DNA from: Oryzias latipes
Lineage: Eukaryota; Chordata; Actinopteri; Beloniformes; Adrianichthyidae
NCBI RefSeq assembly: GCF_002234675.1
Contig: NC_019876.2
Span: 18,917,354 to 18,981,353, forward strand
Direction of reading: 5' to 3'
Length of the DNA stretch: 64,000 bases
This document shows positions 1 through 44,269 of this stretch, in pieces. The notes under the pieces are model-generated. The model was not told the origin of the DNA, made no database searches, and was given only the letters and a program-made list of their open reading frames with translations. Both the position numbers and the translations under genes were made by a program. Each line of letters begins with the position of its first letter. The first letter of the stretch is position 1.

Positions 1-3000
1 CCAGGATTTAAAGCCACTGTTTTTGAAAGCCAACAAAAACACGAGTCCCTGAGGAGAGGAGGTGCAGTGAGGAAGGCCGGTCAGAAAACAGCACCTGCTC
101 CAGAGCAGGGTGTCGTTTTAGACGCAGCCCCGCTGGTTTATAATTTCTGTCCAAAACAAAAGCTGGTGAGATAAAGGAGGAGCTGAATCCTACAGGAGAA
201 AAGGGAGAACCGAGCAGGAGGAGGAGAAAAGTTAGATCCACTGAGAAGCAGGAAACACAGCAATGCTGCAGAAACAGGAGCCAGGACACAAAATTAAGAC
301 TAGTTCTTGCTTTGTACTCCCTAAAATACTAAATCACATCAACAGAAGTGTTTTAAATAACTTATTTTATTTTTCAATACACAGCTAGTTGTTTTAGAGC
401 AATACAGCTTAGAAATACTTCTAACATACAGACAAAACTGTTCTTTTCACCATTTTTAACCCTATATGTGTGGTTGTGTATATAATTACTATATATATAT
501 AATTTATTTTTAACATTCGATTTACACATTTCAGAGACCCTTCCATTACCTTTGTTTTCTGTCCTGTAGTTCATCATTACTCCACCAGAGGCAGTAGAAG
601 GACTTTTCCTGCTCATTTCAAAACGGCACTTTCTATAAAATCTCAAAAACAATTTTGGCAGGAAAAGTTTAGCTAATTTTCATCTTTCATACTAACTCAT
701 CTATTGCTCTTTAATGCTAAATTTGTTGATAATTAATTCTTTATAATACTGTTACACCATGTTAAAAGCTTGTGAATTAAATTTGAGACCGTGGGTAAAT
801 AAGGTGCTTTTCCTTGAGAACTCATGTCAATATTTTTGCATCTTAAAGTAACATTGTGAGATAAAACTTCTTTAAAAGTTTGAAAACATCTTAACTGTGA
901 AAAAAAATTAACTTTTCTGTCAAGTCTCTGTATGTAGCTGGCTTTACAGGGATAACTTAAGTTTTTAAAAGCATTTTTTCAGCTCCACAAAATATTGCAT
1001 TGATGAGGTAAAGTAGGAACATCATTCAAGTCGCATGACTGCCATCACATTTTCAGGATCAGAACTCTTCTCACAGGTCAATCCAGGCTTCCATGTTTAC
1101 AAAATGTGTGTTTTTTTAATTGTTTAGTCAAAAAACAGACATTTGATAAATATATTTTGTGATCTATTTCATATCGAGTTCCAGACTCCTGTGACATTAG
1201 CTTGCGTCCTGCCCTTCTTCCCCTGTTGTGAAGAGAATTTTTGCTAATTCAAGAGCAGCTTCTGCGTGAATTAGTAACATGTTCTGGTTTCAAAGCCCTC
1301 TTGAATTCAGCCTGGAATGCACTGTGAGATCAGGTGAGGAGGATCAGAAGCTGAGCGAGGCTGAAGCTGCGAGCAGACTGTGCAGGCTCCCAGAGGCTCA
1401 GGTAACACGGTGAGGTTCTGACCCAACTTCCTGAACCCCCCCAAAGGCAAAACACATGAACCCAGGCCTGAGTGGGTGGATCTGGGGGTGTGGTCAGCAC
1501 AGGTCAGACCTGGGTTCCCCTGGTTGTGTTGTCAGTCATTTTTCAGATGCTTTGAGGCCGGGATCCCAGTGAACTAGGAAGAGGGGGGTGGCAGTGTTTC
1601 CACTAACTCCCACAGTCCAGCTCAGATCTAAAGAATACACCGATAAAAGTTTTTCAAAGGGTTTGGGGGAAAAAATAAGACTGCTTGATGTCTTCCTGGG
1701 AAGATTTTGAAGAGCGGGACACAGCTTGGTCACTGGAGACACTGCCAGGTTCCAGTAGAGGACGTATTTCACATCACACTAAGAAGCTGAGCTACTACAG
1801 TGCTAAGACAACACTTCACCATGAGCTACCACTACACACTGAGGGAAATGTGGAAATGAATGGTGCCACTACAGATCGTTTCTCCTCTTTCTAATGACAA
1901 ACATCACTAATAGAAAATTGCTTTGCTGTCTCAAGGCGGGCTGCTACTCGCCAAGTGGTTGTTTAGGCGATCCATCACATGTCGTTGATCTGTGAGGACC
2001 CAGGGCAAAGCAGCGGGATCGGGCAGTGAGGAGTTTTGAGGAGGGAAAAAAAAAGCCTGAGTGAACTTTCAAAATAAAATAAGCATTTGTTGAAGTGATA
2101 AATGAGAGGCACACCACATGCATGATGTCTGATTTTAAAGGACATCATCCGCCTGCACGCACGTAGATTCAACTGATAGAAAATATGATTAATGTAAAGG
2201 AAAGATTCATGCTAAGCTTTTACTTTTAGAGATTAAAAATACCACTTTGTGGCCAAAAGTGATGAGTAACAAAACAAAAAGCAAAATAACTAAAAATAAA
2301 TTGCAGATCCCTATAAAATTTCAATATATATTTATTTCAAACATAAATATGTGATGAAAAGTGTGGAAATATAGATGTTCTATAATGAAGCGGTTAGGAC
2401 TAAGCAGGCTTAAAGAAGGCATGAATGCAGTTGGAGGTGAGAATCTACTGAGCCCGTTTCAGATATGAAAAGCTGCAAGTTCAAGTCCTGACTGCTGGAC
2501 GTAAGGACCAGCAGCCAATCATGAGGTCGAAAAAAAAAAGATACTTTTCAAGGAGTTGGAGTTTTTTTTTAATCAAACCTTTTTGAGCTTCGGTGATCTG
2601 AACAATACACAGATAGAGTTGTAGGATATTTCTTGAGCTAGAACTTTTATTTTGAGGTTGTCAATTACAAGTAGAAGCAGAAATGTCTTCACTTTTGTGA
2701 CAGAAACACTTGCAAAGAACTTGCTTCTAAAAAAATCCTTTCACTCAAACTCTCCCAAATTAGTGACAGTTGTTTGTACTTCTACAGTTAACCTTTTCTA
2801 CATGGCTATTATTTCTATAATTCCATCATAGTTGTAATCCCAACATTGTGAGTTTCCTTTAAGTAAGAGCTGCTTGCTAGAGCTGTTCGGACAAAAGCTT
2901 TCATATTTGAGTTGGATAATTGGCATTTGTGTGGTTTAGCACTCTTCTGCCACTGCAGAGCTCACTTTGTGTGTTCTCTTTAAAGAAAAAAAAAGTCTAA

Positions 3001-4637
3001 ATGTTATTTTTAATATTGTAAAATAATGTGGAATAATTTGTTGGGCATTGATTAAAAAGACAAAAACTTTGTTTTGACTTTTGTTAAGCCAATTATAAAG
3101 AATTCCAAAACTCAATGAGAACTATTTAGGTAAAATTTATGACTGAGTAAAGTACAATAATGCTTTTATTTTGTCAAATCAAAGCGTATTATTGACCAAA
3201 AAATGAAATCTGATTTTCCTAATTCTTTTACTCCTGTTTACATTTTATCTTGGTTTAAGTAAACCCTTTAACACCGGCAACCCCTACATAACACACGCTC
3301 TTTTACATACCGTAACTCTGATAGTTTACACCATCAAAGTAAATCAGCTGGTTTTAATGTGGAGAAAAGCAGCTTTTCATATCAGCACCAACGTGCAACA
3401 CTTTACTAATGTCCAATGTTGCAAAATGGAACAAAGCTGCTTTTCTCCGCAACAGAATCAGCTGTTTTACCTTGACTGCACTAGCTCTTCACTACGGTAA
3501 AGTAGGGATGTCCCGATCCGATTGTGTGATCAGAAATCAGGTCTGATCATTTGGTTGATGACTCGATAAAAACGGGATGTTGTAGCCCGATCAAGGAATC
3601 GAACATTTAATTTACTCTTATTATGATCAGTGCTATATATTTCAAGCTTGTTGTTCCAGCCAAGCACTCTCCTAGAATTCTGCATATCATGAACAGATCA
3701 CCATAATTTATTGTAGCGCTAGTTTCGGCAGGAGCCGCACTAAACAGTTCGGCTAAGCTAAGCTAGGCTAGGCTAGACCCAATCCTGTTTTTATTCCTCT
3801 TTAAAAAGCCCCAGTTAAGCAGAATTAACTACTGGGGTACAGGTACTAAAACCCAAAACGTGATGTCCATGCATGTGAATGCCGGCCTTAAGAGGTTAAA
3901 AATGAATTCCATAATCTCTATAAAATAAAATAGAAATTGGATCGGGCCCAAATGAATCTAATATTGTTACTGTAAAGTGTTGCATATCAGTGCAAAGCTG
4001 CTTTTTCCGCTTCAGAATTCACTGGAATTACATTAATACACAGTTAGAGAGTTACGATAGTTGAAAGAATGTCGACACTAGAGCCAAAGCTCTGCTATTA
4101 AAGGGTTACACTTATTAAAGAATGACCTCATCTCATTTTGTGTGTAGAATATTCAAATGAAAATGGAAACAAAAGAGATTTAATTTAAAAAACTCCACAG
4201 GACTATTGGAAAGGTTCCTTTCCCCCCCCCGCGCCACTGTGGTCTGTATGTGAGGAGATGCAATCAAACCTCCAGTGCATTCAGTGATGCATGTCTGAAA
4301 GGGGCTCATGAGTGATGAAGGTGACAGTTCCCACTGAAGTCCCCACGTTACAGGACCCACAAATCTCCAGAAACGCATGATATCTCTAGAAGGCTTCCAG
4401 CTACAAGTGATGAAGATGAAGTTCAGAGAACACGGACCTCTCTACCACTGAAGGAATCCAAAACAAACCAACCCACCAAAGACTAGAGTGTGAGGTAAGA
4501 AAGATGAGGAAGCAGTTGGAGAATGAGGTTGGGAACTGTCAGCAGTTTTTCACACCACTTTTCATGCATCCTTCCTAAGAGGCGAGTGTAAAAAGTGGGG
4601 GGAAAGTTCACGTGTGTAAAGGGGTGGGGCTAGTCAC
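1..4637. other. Intron or flank of CLCN3 left of the cassette exon; no coding exon seen
   Basis: This stretch should hold the intron after the cassette exon, and possibly the terminal CLCN3 exon. I looked for the terminal-exon signatures (RLLGIITKKDILRHM in one frame, PPWHYNKKRYPP in the other) on the minus strand and did not find them. Content is AT-rich sequence plus the MITE-like block at 3262-4107. Confidence 0.6.
3262..4107. mobile_element. MITE-like repeat with a nested hAT-like fragment
   Basis: The outer ends are AAACCCTTTAACAC at the left and TTAAAGGGTT at the right, in inverted orientation. Inside, similar imperfect inverted segments around GCTGCTTTTCTCCGC occur at about 3430-3460 and 3990-4010. 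A fragment beginning TAGGGATGTCCCGATC sits at 3503, a hAT-like terminus. It has no coding capacity. Confidence 0.55.
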
Positions 4638-35173
<30,536 letters not shown>

Positions 35174-37095
35174 CTAAAAGACGAGCAAGAATACAGGTGA
35201 AGATACAGACACAGAGTAGACAAGGTAAAGAAAGTAACAGGTATACAGACTGGTAAATTGGGAAAATACACAGTTAAGCAGATAGTAAAGATGACGTAAT
35301 TCAAAAGTGTTTCTTGAGTTCATCATTCATTGATGTGCACAGATGTCCGTAGAGGATTTTAGCTAACAGGTTTTTACGTGAATTTGGTTTGAGCTGGTGA
35401 AAATTTTTGGTCAGTTGAAAATTGCACAGTTTACGCGTATTTTATGTAGTTTATATGCAATTATTACGTAAAACCTATGCCATCATGCATGATTCTTGCA
35501 AGATGCATACGCAAATTTGTGGCTTTCCACAACCGTTCCATGTATGTCCACATGTGTCTAACAGACTTTTCATGCATGTATAACTTTTATATCGTATATA
35601 CGGCGCACATATCACGTTAAAATTATGTTCCTGACGCACACATCACTAATGAATTGGATGTAAATAGCGAACATCGAAAATGGCTCATGTTCTACAATGA
35701 TTTGTATTCTTTGCGTGGTTTATGTGTACTTCCGTGGTTTTAACATAGTTTATTCATGATTCATCTGGGAAATTTTCACATAAAGACCACAACTTTTCTC
35801 ACTTTCCCATGTATATTCACGCCATATGACAGTTTTCATCTGTGCAACATGCACAAAATGTACGTAATGGCTGTGTGACATGGCCTTTACACATTACCCA
35901 GTTCAATAATCTGATGTTAATCTTTCCTTGTATTGTCATCTAGTCTTCCCTTCATCTAATCTGTTTTTAGTAGACTTGAGAAACTACAGGCAATTTTGTA
36001 AATTTTTGCAGGGTCTTGAGAAAAAGGAGAGGGAGTCTTACAATATTCTATAATTGGTGTATTTATTTATTATTTAATAATTGTAATTATTATTTTCTGC
36101 ACTGTTTTATAATTGTTTTAATCCACTCAGACATTCCACCTTAAACAATATTAGAAAGGAATACTTTCTAAAATGTTCAACTTTCTTCTAAATTGCTGTA
36201 ATTTATAATTTTAAATAGAAATCACAAAAATAACATCCAGAAAAGCAAAAACTACTTGTTCAACAAGAAGAAATGCCATTTCCTCTCAAAGGACACACCC
36301 TATTGGACATGCAGAAAACTGCACCCAATCTAATCACTATACAGTTCTGACATTAAAAGACCCTTTCAAAAGCAATACTCACAATACAATACAACTGTTC
36401 CAATGACAAGGGACATTTCACAAAAATCCTTAAGCATTCAAGCTTTCATAGAGGAAAAAATATAAAAGGTAACACATTTACATTGATACAGGGGAACAGT
36501 AATATTTCGTAGTCAATTACACAATGGATCATGAGAAGGGAACCCATTGACAAAGATGAGTTTGTTCATCATTGATACAATTTAATTGTGATAGACGGAA
36601 TATAAAAAAAAGAATCAAGGAGAGAATGCTGGTGCAGAAAATAAATATTTAGCTCCTACAAAAAAAGCACGAATTCTGTTCCTTCCAGGCCTGCGACTTC
36701 TTCCAAAGAAGTTCTTCTATACTCCACTTGTTACTCATATTAATGTCACCTGTTTGAACTGGTTATTTGTAAAAAAAAAAAAAAAAAGAAAAAAAAAGGC
36801 ACATGTCTACACCCTTAAACAGTCGGACTGTAACCTCGTCACCATGACCAAAACCAACCATGACCAAAACCAAAGCGTTGTCTGAGGACACCAGGGAGAA
36901 GAATGGGAGAATTTCTGCCAGAGAGAATGTCATAAGACCCAAATAGAACTCTAATAGAAACGCCACTCACCACATTTAGAGGGGGAAGAATTCTGAACTG
37001 CACCCCAAGAACACCATACCCACTGTGAAGCATGGTGGTAGAAACATCATGGCTTCGGGCTGCTTTTCTGCAAAGAGGACAGGATGACTGATCCA

Positions 37096-37223
37096 TCCAT
37101 CCATCTATTTTCTTAACTGGCATTATCCCTTTTGAGGTCACGGGGTTGCTGGGGCCTGTCCCGGCTACTGTTGGGCGAAGGCAGGATCCACCCTGGACAG
37201 GTCGCCAGTCTGTCGCAGGGCAC
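37096..37223 (-). mobile_element. 5'-truncated LINE-type insertion with 10-bp target duplication
   Basis: GACTGATCCA occurs on both sides (37086-37095 and 37224-37233). The insert is the reverse complement of the fish repeat tail seen at 21793-21890, with a CCATCCAT tandem end. Confidence 0.85.
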
Positions 37224-37273
37224 GACTGATCCACATATAGGAAGGGATGAATGGAGCCATGAAGGCTGAGACT

Positions 37274-37949
37274 AAAGGCCCGTTCACACCGGGACGAATT
37301 TCGCCGACGCTTAACGCCTCGTGACTAAACAAAGGGCACCAATGAGAGTGTGCACACCGACGCGAAAAAACGCCACGCGTCGAAGCGTCAAAAAAAAAAA
37401 AACGCCTTGGGTTCGTTTTTTTTTTCGACGCATCGCGTCGAAATCTATTCGACCAATGAGAATGGCGCTTTTGCACACGTGTCTGGAGCTTCTGAAGTTA
37501 CAGTAAAACACAACTTGGGGGCGCTCAAACACAAAACTGCCTTGCTGAACACACATACCAGCGAAGAAGATGGACGCCGAGTAGCGTCTACACAGCAGCG
37601 AAGAAATAATGACGGATATTCTAAAATATCCCCGAACCAAGCACCAGTTGGAGCAACTGGTGCTTGAAATATTCATGTTTTCTTTGTATGATTCTGACAA
37701 GCGCGTAAATACTTGCTCTCTTCTTCTGAGGGAAAAGCGACTTTAAGAAGCGTAAAGTTGCGCAGCGCCACCTTGTGTACAGGAGTATTTCTGTTTACAT
37801 TAAGCGCCATCTAATGTCAGGGAATCAAATTGCATGTTCGCTCGGCTCATCGTCAGCGAAAATGGCCTGGGTGTGAACACAAAAAACGTGGCGAAAAACG
37901 CTGGCGAATAACGCCTGGCGAATATTCGTCCCGGTGTGTACGGGCCTTT
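37274..37949. mobile_element. MITE with GGCCCGTTCACACCGGGACG termini
   Basis: The left AAAGGCCCGTTCACACCGGG and right CCCGGTGTGTACGGGCCTTT are inverted matches over about 25 bp. It is 676 bp and non-coding, and the interior repeats gcg-type motifs. It is probably of the PIF/Harbinger type but the exact target duplication is ambiguous. Confidence 0.8.
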
Positions 37950-38008
37950 AGGCCTAAAATCTCCTTCCATCAGTAAGAGCATTGAGGCTGGATTTTGCAG
38001 CATGACAA

Positions 38009-39131
38009 TAGCTGTGTTTACATGTGCAAATTATATTTGATCGGATCAAAGATCTGATTAGAATTGAACTGTGTAGAAAAACTTTATCAGATTATAACAA
38101 ACATTTACCTAGCAGACCAGCCAGACAAACTGCGGTCCCAAGCCTCCTACGGACCCCACACCGTTACAAAGCACCCTCCCCGCCCCGGAAACACGAAGCT
38201 ACGAGTCTGGCTGATTTGCTCAGAGACACGCTTCGCTCGTCTTGTTTGTAGTCCAAAGCCTTGTCTGGAGCGCCACACCATCTACGCATGACGTAAAACC
38301 AGCGCAGTACTGAGCCAGAATCAGCATAAACTGTTTATCGTATTTTCCGGACTATAAGTCGCCCTTTTTTTCATAGTTTGGGAAGGGGTGTGACTTATAC
38401 TCCGCAGCGACTTATATTAGAAATAAATTGAAATAAATACATTGTTAACCCTCCTGTTATGTTCATTTGTGAGGAACAGAGATGATGTTCCTGGGTCAAT
38501 TTGATGTATGAGGTATGTTAAGTGTTAAGAGTATGTTAAGTGACTCAGAGAATCAGCAAACCTTTTTTTAGGATCTTGAAGGCTAAAAACATAATATTCT
38601 ATTTTCCAATGATTTCATAGATTCAGAAATGCAATAAAAATGACAACTGTTTCTACAAATACAGGATGAAAACAGAGTATTAGTTGGCCAATGATGCTTC
38701 ATGAAAGGAATAGATAAATAAGTATGAGAAAGAATTATTGTGAAATTATGAGATAAACAGTCTGCTATGATTGTAACAGATGAGTTTGTGCAAGTTATTA
38801 TATCTTGGTCTCAGATTTTGTCAAATAAATTTCCCGTCAAAATGCAACTTATAGTCCAGTGCGACTTATCTGTGTTTTTTCTTTCTACTTTATAATGCAT
38901 TTTTGGGCTGGTGCGACTTATACTCCGCAGCGACTTATAGTCCGGAAAATACGGTATATGCATCACGATCGGATCAACAATCGCCATAACCCACCTATCT
39001 CGATCAGAAAGAAATTTTGATCCGTACAGGTCTTATCGGGGCAGACTATTCCGAACGGCGTGTTTACACGATGCATTTTTATTTGGATCAGGCATTTATT
39101 CTATTACTTTCGTTCATGTAGACACAGCTAA
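38009..39131. mobile_element. MITE with AGCTGTGTTTACATG termini, host of another MITE
   Basis: Left AGCTGTGTTTACATG and right CATGTAGACACAGCT are inverted. AAT flanks both ends, and removing the element restores a continuous transposase-like sequence (CATGACAATGACC). It contains the MITE at 38339-38953. Confidence 0.8.
38339..38953. mobile_element. MITE with CGTATTTTCCGGACTATAAG termini
   Basis: Perfect terminal inverted repeats of about 23 bp (38339-38361 and 38931-38953). The interior repeats GCGACTTATACTCCGCAGCG at both ends. It is a widespread fish-type MITE with no coding. Confidence 0.9.
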
Positions 39132-41200
39132 TGACCACAAACACATCACCCTGGCAACAAAGGAGTGGCTGCATAAGGTCCAAGGTTCTGGCGTAGTCAA
39201 GCCAGTCTCTGGACCTTAGTCCAATAGGAATTAAGGGAGTTTAAAGTCTGTGTTTCCCAGGAACAGCCACAAAACCACACAGCATTTGAGAAGAACTGCA
39301 TTGAGGAATAGAAAAAAAAAGTATGGAATCTTTTTTTGAGTCAAAATTCAAAATAATATGCAATTCTCAACTGACAATTCAATATGCAAATCATGCCTGG
39401 GATATGAAAATATATTTCGCAATTAAGAATTTAACAATAAAATATGACAATTTCAAAATTTTAAATTAAATATCCAACTTGACCTCTAATTTTGAAAATG
39501 TATTTAGCAGTTTACTATAAAATATTAAAAAATTACATTTCATAACATTGTTTTCTTTAAACTCATAAAGTAACTTCAAATCTATTGCATTTTATTTATT
39601 TTTGTGCCAAAAATCAAATGAAATTGCAAAACAGCACCCCCCTGGTGTAATGTATTTGTATTTGAATAGCATCGCGCTGTGTGTGTCAAAGTTCAAATTG
39701 AAATGCAAAACTGTCAAGACTCATCATGGCAGGGCCCACCACCTTCCTAAATTAGCTAAATCCAGCCTTAACTTCCTTTGATCGACCAGTTAAAAATATG
39801 AAAGACTCTACTAACCAATAACTAATTTGGTGTCTGAGGTTAGAGAAGAAAATGTGCTATCTGCTAATGAATTAGCTTCTATGTTTATGACTACGACTGA
39901 ACTTGTTGCAGCTCTTAAACAGTTATTTATTTTTGGAGCACATCTTTAGGGCTGCAGTGTCTTTTAAGACAGTGGTCCCCAACCCCCAGCCACCGACAGA
40001 AAAAAGAAATACGCCAACTTAGATCATTTCTATTTTGTTTATTTTCTGATAGTGAAGAAAATTTTACTTTGGAAAATTAATGGATTCTATTCACCACATC
40101 AGTCTATAACTCACTCTTGACGATGTCAAGTCATTCGCCTTGGTCCCGTTACTCAAAACGGCTATTCTAAGCTAGTACCCCAAAGCTAAAAAGCTAATTA
40201 AAATCAAACAATGAAACATAGTTGGAAAGTTTCTTCTGGGAGAAAAGAGTCAGTGAGGAAATCCAAGAAGAGCCTTCAACTTCAAAGAAATATAAAGCTG
40301 CTATTTACAGACTAAACTAGGAGTCTTCTTTTACCTACGTATTTATTGAGACAGTTGATCCCACGTACCAGAAGCCGCTCTGCATAATATGCGGTGACAG
40401 ACTCTTGAATGTTTCACGCATGCAGATAATACAGATGCAAACAGTGGATTCACATTTATTTTTTATATTTAGAAAATACCAGTTTCACAATGGTTTTCAT
40501 TTTGTTTTGCTTTAAATCGGTCACACCTTAAAAATCGGATGCACCTAAAGTTAATGTTTTTTAGCATCCAAGTCTAAGATTAGATATGGTAGGCTGCTTA
40601 TATGGCTTCCTGTATGCATCTTTTGTGATGTTGTGTAAATATGTAAGCACATGTGAATTACTTTGTTTAGATCTAGCTGGATTCATTTTAAGCATACTGT
40701 ATAAATATCCTTCAACAGACTGCTTAAAAATGTGTTCTTTCATCCCCTTTGTTGAGACTTTTTAATATTGAATTGTAAATTGCAAAATGTTTTTTCAAAT
40801 TCCAAGCCTGAATTGCCAATTAAGTTGTTAATTGCACAACAAACATTTGACATCTGTCAATGGCAATCAATATTACATTACAAAGTATAGAGGTGAACTT
40901 TTGCTTTTGACTGAATATGTATTTTCTACTCCGTTTTACAAGTACATACTTTAAAAATCCAACAATGTGATTTCCTGGATTTCTTTTTTCTCTGTCTCTC
41001 ACAGTTGAAGTGTATCTATGACGAACATTACAGACCAAACTCATCTTTTTAAGTGGGACGGCTTTGTCTTACTGTACCTTTACTTTAGAAACATGCTAAA
41101 AACCTTTAAAAAAAGAGAAGTGGGTGTTTCCTCCATATAGAAGGAAACTTCTCTAAAACTGAGAGAACTGTCAGCAGAAAAACACTGCAGTAGTTTAGAG

Positions 41201-42082
41201 CAGTGTTTTTCAACCAGTGTGCCGCGGCACACTAGTGTGCCGTGGGAGATGGTCAAGTGTGCCGTGGGAAATTGTCCTCATTAACTGATCTAAAAACATT
41301 TCCCATCTCCAGGAGTGTTCATCCAAACAGTCATCCAGTGTTCATCCAAACAGGCCCTGATAAAACACTGAGTAGTTAGGAATATAAAAGATGTAAAATA
41401 CATTTTCTTTGCGTTTATTTTATTTTATTAAAGACATTTTGATAAGAATGACGGTACAGTACCGCGATTCAGCTGCACCTTCGGCTGTAGTTTGGAAAAG
41501 TCCCGTCCCTTTAACTGTCTCCACCAATCATTCTTGGGGAGCTTAATCACATGTCATCAGTCTGACCAATCAGAAGTGGTTAAAGTCTTCACTTCCTTGT
41601 CCCGATTTAGCTCGTAAAGTCGCTCAGTTCTAACAAAAATACCAGCTAAAGCTCGTCTTTAGCGGTGTAGCTTTGCACAGAATCCGGTATCAGACCGTGG
41701 AACAAGTGAACAAAACAATGAAGCTCCGAAAACCGATCTCCAGCCGTTTTATGCACTACATGTCCCATGATGCATTGGGTCATGAGATTGACAGCGCACA
41801 AGGAGATCTGTTGTTAAACGTCTTGAAACAACGAACACACATCAATCTGTTTTTAAATCTTCTAACTTAACTTTTATTGCATTTTTTTAGAAAAAAAACA
41901 GCTGCAGTTTCCAGCTTTTTCTGACACAATTATCTCAAAAATGCATGAGAGATTGTGGAGGGACTGTAGATCAATACAGACTGAGTTTCTCTTTTTTTTT
42001 TTTTTGGATGCTGGTGTGCTGTGGTGTGTGTTTTTTTTAAGGTTAAAGTGTGCCGTGGCTCAGAAAAGGTTGAAAAACACTG
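41201..42082. mobile_element. hAT-like non-autonomous element with perfect 8-bp TSD
   Basis: Termini CAGTGTTTTTCAACCAGTGT and GGTTGAAAAACACTG. The direct repeat GTTTAGAG flanks it exactly (41193-41200 and 42083-42090). It is 882 bp and non-autonomous. Confidence 0.92.
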
Positions 42083-42589
42083 GTTTAGAGAACAGAGCTA
42101 GTGTACTTTTGGTTTTAAAGGACAACTTTAAAATAACCAACTCAAATGGAAAAAAAACGTATACAGAGTTCATGCAGCACCTGTGACACACAGCATTAAA
42201 GCTCAGTTTTCATATGCAGTTACATGAAAGTGTTTCCTGAGAAGATGCAATCATTAACTAACCATGTTAAGGCCAAAAGTGCAAAAGGTTCGATAAAATC
42301 AGATTAGTCTTATATATGTTTTAATATTTATTTTTTTATTTTAAGCAACCTTTAATACAAAAGCTTATTCTTGTTTTTATGTTAATGTGACATTGTGTGT
42401 TAAAATGAAAGCAAAAAATGAAAAAAGATTAAAAGAATATTTGCCCAGAAAACAGAATTAGTTTTAAAATATTCATGACAATCTCCAATGTTATAACTTG
42501 TTTTCTATGGCTTAAAATAATTTTTGTAATATCAAAGCTCTGTCTTATGTCTTACATCCATCTACAATTGTCACGCATGATATTTTGGT

Positions 42590-43181
42590 CTTGGCATTTG
42601 GTCTGTAAAGTTTTTTCTATTGTCAAATTGTTCCCAGTAGTCTTTTTATTATGGTTGTGCATTTTTTAGCTAAAAACATGAAGTCTGTGTCGTCTTTAAG
42701 ACTTATTTCAGCAGGAGCTTATTTGGAATTTGCTTTTGGGTTGTGGGGGGACTGTTGGCGCTAAAGTTAGCCAAGCTAACTTTTCAGCATCCTATTGTTT
42801 ATTTACACTCTCTCCCGCTAGCGACACGCTTCTCACAAGCTAACATTAGCATAGCAAATCGCGAACAATCGGAGCTATCCAACCGCACAGTTAGGAGCCA
42901 GATAAAAAAATAAAAACTGATATATATGTCTGCAAGTGGTAGATTTAGAATTGTAGTGGAGGAAAAGTGAGACCACCCATTGCAGTAGCTGCATCACATT
43001 TACAAGTCCAATCTTTTTGAAACATCCAGTTTTCATCTTCTCCTGATCTAAGGCAATTTGAATAAGAAAATACTCAGAAATGCAGATTTAAGCTTAAATT
43101 ATTTTAAACAATTCCTCTATTAAGAGAAAAATGCTCCAAAAACCAGATAAAAACAACATTTTCATTGGAGTGGGTCTTTAA
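42590..43181. mobile_element. TTAA-flanked MITE family copy
   Basis: It contains the family landmarks GTTCCCAGTAGTCTTTTTAT, CAATCGGAGCTATCCAACCG and GAGCCAGAT, and ends GGAGTGGGTCTTTAA. Confidence 0.7.
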
Positions 43182-44269
43182 GCAATCTTGCACAGTCAAT
43201 TTTACTACATCCGAAGATGTTAAAGGACCCAATTGTTGGTCATTCCTTAGTTTATTAAATTGCAAAAGATGGTTAGCATAGTTATAATCAAGTTTACACA
43301 GAGATTAAAACCATTTGATGATTCCAATTAAAAAAATTATTTTCTGTATTCTGTCACTCTGAATTTTTTTTATTTAACCAGTAGTATAAAAGTTTCTTTC
43401 TCACTAAAATGTGGTGATATGTTATATAGCAAAAACAAAAAAATAGTCAAATCTGGTTACAGACTAATGTTATTAGCTACACTTTATCTTGACTAAATGT
43501 GATCATTGTAATCAGATGCAGTGACACCCAACAGACACATTTTTAGTAACAATAGTTCTGCCTAAATATACTTAACTTTTTTTTAGAAATCTTAAAATAG
43601 TAAAGGAAGAAGTAGCAAATCTTTAATACAAACATCTAAAAAGTATTACAGATTTATTTGAAAAAAAATCTATTGCACAACATTGTAAAACAATCTTCTA
43701 TATACATCAAAAAAAATTGTTAAATGGCACCACACTATAACTATGCCAGTGAGAGTGTTTTGATAGAGGAGTGAATACCAAGTGACTCAGATTTCAACAT
43801 TTTCAGGATGCAATTTTCTGGAGGGTTGTGATTGTGCTACAATCAATAACAGAAACACAATCTGCAGTGAAAGAACAAACAACTGCTGATGTTACACAAC
43901 TTGCTATGGAGAACATTTTTTTTTCCAGCTGGTCACCATGAAAGGGTTGCCCAGACAACAGTTGCTGTGATGTGACTCAGCATTTTACTCGTCTGTGGAG
44001 GACACATCTCTTCCACATGGGTGTCCATTGCTACTCGCTTATTCATCAGAAGCAAACAGTTAGATAGATCTTTTATAGGCATTTATTTTTTATTTGCAAA
44101 ACACCAAACACAAGGAGACTATGCACAGGTAAGTCTTAGCTTTTCGTAAATAAGATTAGACTATTAGAAAAGATTCAGTAAAAAGTCAGGTGAACCTTAG
44201 TAAATGAAGCATGAAAAAAGTACATCTCCCATTTTTTTGCACTGTTGTTGAAGTATCATCAATTATTAT

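Larger units (their letters stand above)
36480..39310. mobile_element. Fossil Tc1-like element carrying nested insertions
   Basis: Transposase-like plus-strand pieces are still readable around the insertions. CCATACCCACTGTGAAGCAT with GGTGGTAGAAACATCATGGC is near 37010-37060. CTGGATTTTGCAGCATGACA is at 37988. AATGACCACAAACACATCAC followed by an AAGGAGTGGCTGCATAAGGT segment is from 39130. It is interrupted by inserts at 37096-37223, 37274-37949 and 38009-39131. The outer ends are not well defined. Confidence 0.65.

Noticed and set aside
8-289. 93-codon minus-strand open frame at the window edge
   Set aside because: Low-complexity Leu/Ser/Phe composition, no family resemblance and no supporting splice context. 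It could be 3' UTR or intron.
37350-37667. Overlapping Arg/Lys-rich frames on both strands
   Set aside because: All lie within the MITE at 37274-37949 and translate its GCG-rich interior.
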